This document shows, piece after piece, positions 1 to 6,079 of a stretch of 10,187 bases of DNA. How positions within the stretch are numbered: the stretch's first letter is position 1; every line of letters begins with the position of its first letter. A program made the translations under genes and the position numbers. Below the pieces are notes generated by a model that had not been told where the DNA came from, did not search any database, and was given only the letters and a program-made list of their open reading frames with translations. The DNA is taken from assembly GCA_016932895.1 (NCBI GenBank), contig JAFGCA010000744.1:1-10187 (forward strand), given 5' to 3'. This DNA comes from Sedimentisphaerales bacterium. Its GTDB lineage: Bacteria > Planctomycetota > Phycisphaerae > Sedimentisphaerales > SG8-4.

Positions 1-780
1 GAAAAGGGCAAGGCCCAGGTGGAACGCTTCATGTTTCCCGGTGCACCGGGACAGCCCGTTCTCCTGGGCAATCTGGCCCGGGTCGAGGAACGAACCGTTC
101 CCATCCAAATCACGCGGGAGGACAAACGCCGCGTCTCTAAAGTCTTTGCCAACCTGGCGTCCGACCTGCCGCTGGGAACGGCCGTGGATTCCCTGAGCGC
201 GAAAATCGATGCCGACGCGTACTTTCCGCCCGGCTACGACTACGAGTTTACCGGGATATACGAGATGATGGGTGAGATGCAAGCCGAGTTCGGCGAGGCC
301 ATGCTCACGGCGGTGGTCCTGGTTATCCTGACGCTCGCGGCCATTCTGGAATCGTTCAAGCAGCCCTGGCTGATTCTGGTGACGCTGCCGCTGGCTCTGA
401 TTGGCGTACTCTGGGCCCTGGCGATTGGCGGCCAGAGCCTGGACACGTTCGTCATCCTCGGCATCGTGATGATGATCGGTATCGTGGTCAACAATGCGAT
501 TTTGATTATGGACCAGTTCAACGTGCACGTGGGCGAGGGGATTCCGCGTCATAAGGCCATGATCACCGCCGCCTGCGAGCGGTTTCGCCCGATCATCATG
601 ATTACGATGGCGGCTGTCCTGGGTATGTTGCCTCTGGCGCTGGGCCGGGGCATCGGCGCCGAGATGCGTAACGGCGTCGGCATCGCCTCGGTCGGCGGCA
701 TCCTGATCTCCGGCATTTTGACGCTGATTGTCATGCCCATTCTGTACGACCTGTTCACGCGAAAGAGCAAAAAGGCATAA
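1..780 (+). CDS. RND multidrug/solute efflux permease, C-terminal part (5' end outside window)
   Basis: The frame is open from base 1 to the TAA at 778-780, giving 259 residues of a protein that in this family is usually over 1000 residues. The first ~95 residues match the last periplasmic porter subdomain. They are followed by five hydrophobic segments at about 100-118, 122-142, 148-170, 196-215 and 227-250, which fit TM8-TM12 of AcrB-type pumps. Family-typical stretches are LESFKQPW after TM8, GIVVNNAILIMDQFN in TM10 and RFRPIIMITMAAVLGMLPLALG in TM11. Such permeases sit in the inner membrane as trimers and export drugs or metabolites using the proton gradient, with an adaptor and an outer-membrane channel; neither partner is inside the window. 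The position of the AcrB TM10 lysine (Lys940) is Asn164 here. The family call is firm, the substrate unknown. The protein ends in a short basic tail, RKSKKA. Confidence 0.95.
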   Translation, partial: EKGKAQVERFMFPGAPGQPVLLGNLARVEERTVPIQITREDKRRVSKVFANLASDLPLGTAVDSLSAKIDADAYFPPGYDYEFTGIYEMMGEMQAEFGEAMLTAVVLVILTLAAILESFKQPWLILVTLPLALIGVLWALAIGGQSLDTFVILGIVMMIGIVVNNAILIMDQFNVHVGEGIPRHKAMITAACERFRPIIMITMAAVLGMLPLALGRGIGAEMRNGVGIASVGGILISGILTLIVMPILYDLFTRKSKKA

Positions 781-826
781 GGCGGCGCGTTCCCGGACGA
801 AGGCTGTATTTGCGGGCCGGCCCGGG

Positions 827-832
827 TATAAT
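827..832 (+). promoter_or_regulatory. Candidate -10 box (TATAAT) for the URO-D-like gene, possibly leaderless
   Basis: A perfect TATAAT ends 6 nt before the ATG at 839. No Shine-Dalgarno sequence lies between it and the start, and no good -35 hexamer is seen 16-18 nt upstream. With usual -10 to start-site spacing, transcription would begin at or next to the ATG, implying a leaderless mRNA. A 12-bp perfect palindrome (813-824) sits just upstream, and a 10-bp perfect palindrome (831-840) covers the start codon. Confidence 0.5.
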
Positions 833-838
833 GCCGGC

Positions 839-2023
839 ATGAATTCCAGAGAACGAATGCAGGCGGCGATGAACCACGGCGAGCCGGATCGTGTCCCCGT
901 CATGTGCCAGCTCTCACTGGGCCATTACTTCCTTCACTGTGACTTCAAACCGTCGGAGATCTGGTTCGACACGGAGACGTTCGTCCGGGCGTTGGTGAGG
1001 TTGCAGCAGAGATACCGATTCGACGGCATTCTGGTCAATCTTCCGGGCCGGCCGCCGGACTGGAGGCAGCGAATCGAATCGTACCAGGCGAGCGAGGCCG
1101 GCGAGCGGCTCCGCTGGAAATCGGGACTTGAAACAACCGTCCCGCCCGACGACAATGCCCAGACGTTCGGGGCGGACGCAGGCCCCCTGCCGCGGGCGGA
1201 CTATACTTGCGTCGATCCGGCGGACCCGGCCGTGCAAAGAGTGCCGGGATACGTCTGGAACACCTGGCATGCGCCCGAGATCTGGGATATCGAGCCCGAC
1301 GCGGATTTAGGGGACCCCGCCGCGTATCCCGCGTGGTTCACCGCCGCTCTGGAAGCGGTACAGCAACAGGCGCCCGGGGTCTCGGTGCACCCGGAGGTGT
1401 TCTCGCCTTTCACCCATCTCATGGAGCTCTTCGGCTACGAGCAGACGCTGATGGCGCTGATGGACGCCCCCGAGACGTGCCACAAGGCCCTGGCGACGTT
1501 CACCCGGACCGCGCTGGCGCAGGTTCAACTGTACGGCCGTCACAAGCCCGACGCCATTCTGGTCAGCTCCGCCTTTGCCGGAGCGGGATTCATCAGCCGC
1601 CAGATGTACAGGGAGTTTGTCGCACCCTATGAGAACGAAGTGTTCGAGGCCATCAACGCAACCGGCGCAACGTCCTACGTCCACACCTGCGGAGCCATCG
1701 GGGACCGCCTGGGTCTGATGGCCGAGACCGCAGTCGATGGGATCGACACCCTCGACCCTCCTCCGCTGGGGACGGTGGAGCTGGACGAGGCAAAGGCGGC
1801 CTACGGCTCACGGTTCTTCTTCAAGGGCAATCTCGACGCCGTCAACGAAATGCTCGAGGCCGACGATGCCACCTTCGACGAGGCCGTGAGAAACAGAATC
1901 CGCATCGGAACGCCCGGCGGCGGTTACATCTTGTCGTCGGCCTGCAGCGTGGCCCCACACGTCAAGCCCGCCAGGCTCACGAGGCTCGCCGAACTCGCCG
2001 AGACACTCGGGAGGTATGGTTGA
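839..2023 (+). CDS. URO-D family protein, MtaA/MtbA-like methyltransferase type
   Basis: The protein is 394 residues and probably cytosolic, with no signal peptide. It starts with MNSRERMQAAMNHGEPDRVP, a characteristic opening of the uroporphyrinogen decarboxylase superfamily branch that includes corrinoid:coenzyme M methyltransferases. The zinc motif H-x-C...C of MtaA/MtbA-type enzymes is visible as His282-Thr-Cys284 and Cys369 (in SSACSV). The PxWxMRQAGR signature of true HemE is absent, so haem synthesis is unlikely. By family knowledge the zinc activates a thiol that accepts or donates a methyl group from a corrinoid protein. No corrinoid protein or other methyltransferase lies nearby, so the substrate is unknown. 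The ATG at 839 was chosen over an in-frame ATG at 728, which would overlap the permease by 53 bp and add 37 residues rich in Arg, Lys and Cys ahead of the conserved opening. There is no clear ribosome-binding site. Confidence 0.85.
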   Translation: MNSRERMQAAMNHGEPDRVPVMCQLSLGHYFLHCDFKPSEIWFDTETFVRALVRLQQRYRFDGILVNLPGRPPDWRQRIESYQASEAGERLRWKSGLETTVPPDDNAQTFGADAGPLPRADYTCVDPADPAVQRVPGYVWNTWHAPEIWDIEPDADLGDPAAYPAWFTAALEAVQQQAPGVSVHPEVFSPFTHLMELFGYEQTLMALMDAPETCHKALATFTRTALAQVQLYGRHKPDAILVSSAFAGAGFISRQMYREFVAPYENEVFEAINATGATSYVHTCGAIGDRLGLMAETAVDGIDTLDPPPLGTVELDEAKAAYGSRFFFKGNLDAVNEMLEADDATFDEAVRNRIRIGTPGGGYILSSACSVAPHVKPARLTRLAELAETLGRYG

Positions 2024-2039
2024 CCTTCGCATTGCATCC

Positions 2040-4391
2040 TCAACGACCGATGGTCCCCTGCGCCGACTGTCGGGGCAACCAGACCGTTGTCACGTACTCG
2101 CAGTTGATCACCTTTTCGACCAGATCGAGCGGCAGATAGTAGTACTGGTTGGAGGCCTCGAATCCGAGGCGCGGGTCGCGGCGCGTCAGCGTAAAAAGAC
2201 GCTTGGCGTTCTCGATCTCGTCGGCCGTGATGGTCTTGACCGCTTCGATTTTCGTCTTCCTCTCGGACGGGCTCAACGGCTCGGACACAAGCGCATCGCG
2301 CGCCCGCACGAATCGAATCTGATTGGCGACGCTGCCAAAGTGCAGGGCCACCGCCTCGGCGACACCGAAGTCGCTGCGCGCGACGGCGCGCTGCCGAGGT
2401 CCGCTCGTCTTGGCCACCGCCTTCTCGAACGCAAACAGCCCTTCGCGCCAGCCCGTGGCCATCTTCTCGAACTGACGGGCCAGCACCTCCGGAGGATAGA
2501 CCCCGCGCCAGCTCTCGACGTCATCGTAGGGAAAGCCGACCATCGTCGCACGGTATCTGGTGGGTGTGGGATATAAGAGATTGGCCGGACCGTACTGCGT
2601 GGGGCCTCTGTAAACGTACCGAATGTCAAAGGGATACTCCGAAAACGCCTGGCTGAACTGCGACCATGCCGCCACCACATCGTCGGCCGCGTCCACACCG
2701 TACCGGGTCTGCGCCAGTTCGGTCAGAGCCTGTTGTTTGGAAGGCGCGGGACGTCGCTGAAACTTGCCGGCCAGTTCCAGATTCGGCGACGGATACCCCC
2801 CCACCGTCCAACTCAACATGAGCCCGTCTACCCCCGTCTTTGTCAGGTTCTCGCAATGCTGCGCCACCAAGTCCATCGCCGGGATGTACGGCACCGCCGA
2901 CAGCTCCCACGAACAATTCATCTGCACCTTGGCGATGGTCCTCAGCCCGCGCTGCCGGGCGAGCGCCCAATGCCTCGACGCCCTAGGGCCGGGGCCGACG
3001 GCCGACATCGAGTATTCCCCGACGGTCGCGGCCACACCGCCTCGCACAATCGGCTTGCCCCATTCACTGACGCTCATGAGATAAACGTCATCGGGTAGCG
3101 CCTTGATGATCTGTGAGGCCCAGTCCGGCCCGCCCCATCCGGCGGCGGTGCCGTCGGGCCAGCCCCAATCCCAGACGATGACCTTCGCTTTAGGGTTGCC
3201 CGCCCAAACGCCCGCTGCAATCGTGCGGTTGACCTCGGCAATGACCTCCGGACCGCTGCGTTTGGAACAACGCGGGCAGCCCGCCGCGTCCCGGCGGTGG
3301 CTGTAGCAATTAGTCAAATTCTCCGAGCCGGTGATCGTGAAAACGCCGCCCAGGCCCGGCACGCGCGCGAACACATAGCGCAACGACTCCTCCATCCACT
3401 GCCGGACCTCCGGCGCCGACGTACACAGCGCGAAGTGGTCCCCTTCCGCAACGCCCGTCAAATTCTCCCGGCCCTCAAAAAAGGTCGCCCGCATGGCCCG
3501 GGGCTCGTTCATGTACAGATACACATTGACGCCGTATCGGGCCGCTCGTTCCACCATCTTTTTGAGGTTGCTTAGGCGCGTCTCGTGGCCGGCACCGAAC
3601 TCCGGAAAGACCGAGCTGGGAGCCAACTGACGCAGGACCACGTGCAGCCAGACGCCGTTGACGCCGAGCCGGGAAAGTCTCGCGAGCAAGGCGTCCGGGT
3701 ACGGATCGAGCTGCGGATCGAGCAGCGGGTCACCGAAGACGCCGCAGTATGAATACAGGAAGCGAATGGGCCGCTCGCCGCTTTCGGCTTCGCGCCGGAC
3801 CGAACGCGGCTGCTCTGCCGGCGGCATATCTCCCAAGAAATCGAACCTCGGCCGGGAAGGTTCGGAAAACGCCCCGCCGAAGTGCGCCGAGACGAGCGCC
3901 TTGATCTCCGCGCATCGCTTCCTTGCAGATGCGTCGGGTTCGGCATATCGCAAGATCGGGCAGGACGGCTTGAGAGAGCCCAGCTTGATCCAGAGGAAAT
4001 CATCCTCCCGCAGCGCAAAAGCGAGCTTGCCCGCATCCCAGTCCAGCAGCGTCAGCAGTTGCTCGTAGGGCAGAATGTGCCAGTTGCGCCGAATGATGGA
4101 AATGTAGCCGCGCTGCTGATATTCAGCCGGCGGCTTCACGTGGGGCGGCAAACCCATCGAGAGCCCGATGTCTCGGACCTTCGCCGGCGTCGTCTCAAGG
4201 ACGCGGGCCATTCTCTCCAGGGAAACCAATTCCCAGTTGCGCCAGACAAAGGCGTGCAGCCGGTCGGGAAAGTGGTCGAACTCCAGCGCCGCCGGCGCGC
4301 TGCCCCGCGGCAGTTCGTCGGCGCTTGCCGCTGTCACCCCGAACGGGCTCGCCGCACACACACAAAACAACACCACGCACTTCTTTACCAT
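2040..4391 (-). CDS. Secreted glycoside-hydrolase-like TIM-barrel protein of unassigned family
   Basis: The protein is 783 residues with a signal peptide (basic MVKK, hydrophobic core, likely cleavage after Ala24), so it is exported. Residues 46-82 and 97-133 are an internal duplication of a helical motif sharing RNW, a conserved Glu and a Lys-Leu/Val step. From about 207 a barrel-like domain follows, with alternating strand and helix segments: RFLYSYCGVFG at 210-220, LGVNGVWLHVVLRQL at 242-256, YGVNVYLYMNEPRAM at 286-300, GGVFTITGSEN at 348-358, VIVWDWGWP at 404-412 and a Trp/Gly-rich LSWTVGGYP near 525-534. Glu357 is placed like the acid of retaining hexosaminidase-type barrels, but that is inference. 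Cys362, Cys372 and Cys375 (CPRC) may bind metal or form disulfides. The C-terminal ~230 residues look helical. The start at 4391 has GGAAGGA 7 nt upstream; an in-frame ATG at 4421 would lie at or upstream of the predicted transcription start. Function is probably extracellular glycan hydrolysis; family and substrate are not recognised. Confidence 0.75.
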   Translation of the reverse strand: MVKKCVVLFCVCAASPFGVTAASADELPRGSAPAALEFDHFPDRLHAFVWRNWELVSLERMARVLETTPAKVRDIGLSMGLPPHVKPPAEYQQRGYISIIRRNWHILPYEQLLTLLDWDAGKLAFALREDDFLWIKLGSLKPSCPILRYAEPDASARKRCAEIKALVSAHFGGAFSEPSRPRFDFLGDMPPAEQPRSVRREAESGERPIRFLYSYCGVFGDPLLDPQLDPYPDALLARLSRLGVNGVWLHVVLRQLAPSSVFPEFGAGHETRLSNLKKMVERAARYGVNVYLYMNEPRAMRATFFEGRENLTGVAEGDHFALCTSAPEVRQWMEESLRYVFARVPGLGGVFTITGSENLTNCYSHRRDAAGCPRCSKRSGPEVIAEVNRTIAAGVWAGNPKAKVIVWDWGWPDGTAAGWGGPDWASQIIKALPDDVYLMSVSEWGKPIVRGGVAATVGEYSMSAVGPGPRASRHWALARQRGLRTIAKVQMNCSWELSAVPYIPAMDLVAQHCENLTKTGVDGLMLSWTVGGYPSPNLELAGKFQRRPAPSKQQALTELAQTRYGVDAADDVVAAWSQFSQAFSEYPFDIRYVYRGPTQYGPANLLYPTPTRYRATMVGFPYDDVESWRGVYPPEVLARQFEKMATGWREGLFAFEKAVAKTSGPRQRAVARSDFGVAEAVALHFGSVANQIRFVRARDALVSEPLSPSERKTKIEAVKTITADEIENAKRLFTLTRRDPRLGFEASNQYYYLPLDLVEKVINCEYVTTVWLPRQSAQGTIGR

Positions 4392-4398
4392 AGAGCCA

Positions 4399-4405
4399 TC
4401 CTTCC
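4399..4405 (-). promoter_or_regulatory. Ribosome-binding site deciding the start of the hydrolase-like gene
   Basis: On the minus strand GGAAGGA lies 7 nt before the ATG at 4391. This favours that start over the upstream in-frame ATG at 4421, and it leaves the signal peptide directly at the N-terminus. Confidence 0.6.
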
Positions 4406-4424
4406 AAGTTGCTCCTCCCATACC

Positions 4425-4452
4425 ATCATAGAGCGGCCCGGCCGACTTGCAA
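4425..4452 (-). promoter_or_regulatory. Candidate sigma70-type promoter for the hydrolase-like gene
   Basis: Read on the minus strand, TTGCAA (4447-4452) and TATGAT (4425-4430) are separated by 16 nt, matching the -35 and -10 consensus at 4/6 and 5/6 positions. The predicted transcript would start near 4418, leaving a leader of roughly 27 nt that holds the GGAAGGA ribosome-binding site. The -35 and the spacer fall inside the inverted repeat at 4432-4469. Confidence 0.4.
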
Positions 4453-4469
4453 GAAGTCGTCGGACCGCT
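4432..4469. repeat. Long imperfect inverted repeat in the divergent promoter region
   Basis: Left arm 4432-4448 and right arm 4454-4469 pair around a 5-nt GCAAG loop. I count 14 Watson-Crick pairs, one G-T wobble, one C-A mismatch and one bulged C; the inner six pairs (CGACTT/AAGTCG) are perfect. It lies between the divergently transcribed hydrolase-like and ceramidase-like genes and covers the -35 element of the minus-strand promoter, a typical place for an operator. It has no T-tract on either side to suggest an intrinsic terminator. Confidence 0.6.
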
Positions 4470-4510
4470 GGCAAGAAACTTTGGCTATCGCATTCTTCAA
4501 ACCAAGCGAG

Positions 4511-4516
4511 TACAAT
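4511..4516 (+). promoter_or_regulatory. Candidate -10 box (TACAAT) for the ceramidase-like/beta-helix operon
   Basis: TACAAT in the context GTACAATGCC resembles GTATAATGCC at 826-835, differing at one base in ten. No convincing -35 hexamer is seen at the usual distance. If used, the transcript would have a leader of about 120 nt before the ATG at 4646. Confidence 0.3.
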
Positions 4517-4635
4517 GCCTCGCGTATCGCAGGTCAACATCAGCCCTCTCGTGACAATGAAACGGAGGCATGCAGCAAGCCAATGGGACTCTTCACAAAA
4601 CGAGGTGCGAAGCGGCGAGCGTACTCATTTTCAGC

Positions 4636-4640
4636 GAGGA
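4636..4640 (+). promoter_or_regulatory. Ribosome-binding site of the ceramidase-like gene
   Basis: GAGGA lies 5 nt before the ATG at 4646. It supports this start over the in-frame ATG at 4409, which would add 79 residues without a signal peptide and would reach back to within 20 bp of the start of the divergent gene. Confidence 0.55.
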
Positions 4641-4645
4641 CGGCC

Positions 4646-6034
4646 ATGAGAAAAATGTTGTTGGCGGCACTATGGGTAAGCCTGCTATGCGCATCGGCGC
4701 AGGGGGACGCCGACAGCGTAAAGCCCTGGTCCGTGGGCTACGCGGAAGCAGCCATCACGCCGGAGCCGGGCCAGGTCCAGATGTGCGGTTTTGGGCGCGA
4801 GCGATATGCCGACGGCGCCCTGGCGCCGCTGCTGGCCCAGGCCTTCGTCCTGCGCGACCAGCGTGGCAACACCGGGGTCCTCATCACCGCCGACATTCTC
4901 GACTTCGAGCGCGTCATGGTGGAAGCGATCCGCCGTGCGGTCGGGCACAGGTACGGCATTTCGCCCGAGAACATCATGCTCGCGGCATCGCATACCCACT
5001 GGGGACCGGCGGTCCGGTTCCGCATGGGCTTCAGTCTCGGGGCCCCGAACGTGTGGTACATGGGCGTGTTGGAGGACAAGATTCTCGCCTGCGTAGGCCG
5101 GGCGATGGAGGATCTATCCCCGGCGACGCTCGAGCACGGCTCGATGGACTTTCGCGGGATCGGCTGCAACCGCCGCCGGCCTCAGAACGGCAAGATCACC
5201 TGGGGCCCCTACGAGCAAGGCTCTTTCGACGGGCATACACCCATCCTGCGCATTCGCCGAAGCGTGACGCCGCAGCAAGTGCTTGTGGTCGGCCACGCTT
5301 GTCACGCGACCAGTTCGGGCGTCATCCAGAAGTGGAGCCCCGGTTACCCCGGCGCCATGCGAGACTGCCTCAGCGCGGAACTACCCGAGACAAAGGCGGT
5401 CTTTGTCCAGGGCTGCGGCGGTGATGCCAAAATCGTCCACAGGGACGCCCAAACGGGCAATCTGGCCTTCTCCAACCACCCGGACCAGGCAAAAGCCGCC
5501 GGAGGCAAGCTGGCCCGGGCCGTGTTGACGCGTCTGGCAGCAGGCCGGATGATCCCCCTCGACGGGCACTTAGCCTGCTCGCTGGCCACAGGGCAAATCA
5601 GCTACGGCCAGCGCTGGCCGCCGGAGGAAATCGAACGCCTCGCTTTTCCCAAGCCGACAGAAAACGGACCGAGACGAACCTGGCAAACCTGGGTGGCCAG
5701 GCAATCTCTGGCGCTGCCCGATGGCGAGGAGAGCTTTCGCTACGACGTGCAGATTTGGACGCTCGGCGGCGCGCTGACGATCTTCGGGATGGAAGGCGAG
5801 ATTTGCAGCCCCTGGGGACCGATGTTGCGCGCGATGGCGCCGACCGCGCACGCGATGGTGATCGGCTATGCCAACAGCACGGGCTCGTACATCCCGGACA
5901 AGCGAATCGTGCGGGAGGGCGGCTACGAGGGCCTGACCTCGCAACACGCCTACTTCCTTCCCGCACCGTTCACCGAAAACATCGAGTCCGAGATCAAGGA
6001 GATCGTCCAGTGCGCGCTTGACGCCGTCAAGTGA
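4646..6034 (+). CDS. Secreted neutral/alkaline ceramidase-like hydrolase
   Basis: The protein is 462 residues with a signal peptide (MRKMLLAALWVSLLCASAQG). The mature part opens with VGYAEAAITPEPGQVQMCGFG, the usual start of the neutral/alkaline non-lysosomal ceramidase N-terminal domain. Zinc-site candidates line up with the bacterial and human enzymes: His116 and His118 in ASHTHWGPA, His220 in CHATSSG, Glu385 in MEGEIC and Tyr415 in GSYIPD. The glycine-rich VQGCGGDAK motif near the middle is also typical. Known relatives cleave the amide bond of ceramide outside the cell. This one is well below the ~650-750 residues of characterised ceramidases and ends soon after the Tyr motif, so the C-terminal immunoglobulin-like domain is missing. 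The substrate may therefore be another N-acylated compound. The beta-helix gene follows after 45 bp, probably co-transcribed. The fold assignment is strong; ceramidase activity is inference. Confidence 0.88.
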   Translation: MRKMLLAALWVSLLCASAQGDADSVKPWSVGYAEAAITPEPGQVQMCGFGRERYADGALAPLLAQAFVLRDQRGNTGVLITADILDFERVMVEAIRRAVGHRYGISPENIMLAASHTHWGPAVRFRMGFSLGAPNVWYMGVLEDKILACVGRAMEDLSPATLEHGSMDFRGIGCNRRRPQNGKITWGPYEQGSFDGHTPILRIRRSVTPQQVLVVGHACHATSSGVIQKWSPGYPGAMRDCLSAELPETKAVFVQGCGGDAKIVHRDAQTGNLAFSNHPDQAKAAGGKLARAVLTRLAAGRMIPLDGHLACSLATGQISYGQRWPPEEIERLAFPKPTENGPRRTWQTWVARQSLALPDGEESFRYDVQIWTLGGALTIFGMEGEICSPWGPMLRAMAPTAHAMVIGYANSTGSYIPDKRIVREGGYEGLTSQHAYFLPAPFTENIESEIKEIVQCALDAVK

Positions 6035-6061
6035 CGTTTGGGCCATGCACCGCCCGTTGGC

Positions 6062-6069
6062 GAGGAGGT
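6062..6069 (+). promoter_or_regulatory. Strong Shine-Dalgarno for the beta-helix gene
   Basis: GAGGAGGT ends 10 nt before the ATG at 6080, which is a little long but the best complementarity in the 45-bp gap. It lies inside the longer reading that begins at 6038, so it argues for the 6080 start. Confidence 0.55.
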
Positions 6070-6079
6070 AACAGAGAGC

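Noticed and set aside
728..838. Upstream ATG extension of the URO-D-like protein
   Set aside because: It would overlap the permease and add 37 residues rich in Arg, Lys and Cys before the conserved family N-terminus, and the TATAAT would then lie within the gene.
914..1270. Minus-strand open frame inside the URO-D-like gene
   Set aside because: Antisense shadow with Arg-rich composition and no start signals.
839..2023. Annotation as uroporphyrinogen decarboxylase (HemE)
   Set aside because: The HemE arginine signature is missing and the H-x-C...C zinc site of MtaA/MtbA-like proteins is present.
2024..2039. Bidirectional terminator between the convergent genes
   Set aside because: The 16-bp gap has no hairpin or T-tract that I can see.
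2016..2576. A 186-codon plus-strand open frame opposite the 3' end of the hydrolase-like gene
   Set aside because: It starts inside the URO-D-like stop region and has no recognisable motif; it is a mirror of the minus-strand gene.
4392..4421. Upstream in-frame start of the hydrolase-like gene at 4421
   Set aside because: It would put ten extra residues ahead of the signal peptide and start at or upstream of the predicted transcription start; the ATG at 4391 has a well-spaced GGAAGGA.
3882..4649. A 255-codon plus-strand open frame opposite the N-terminus of the hydrolase-like gene
   Set aside because: It is an Arg-rich shadow with no ribosome-binding site or domain; the opposite strand has a signal peptide, a strong ribosome-binding site and barrel motifs.
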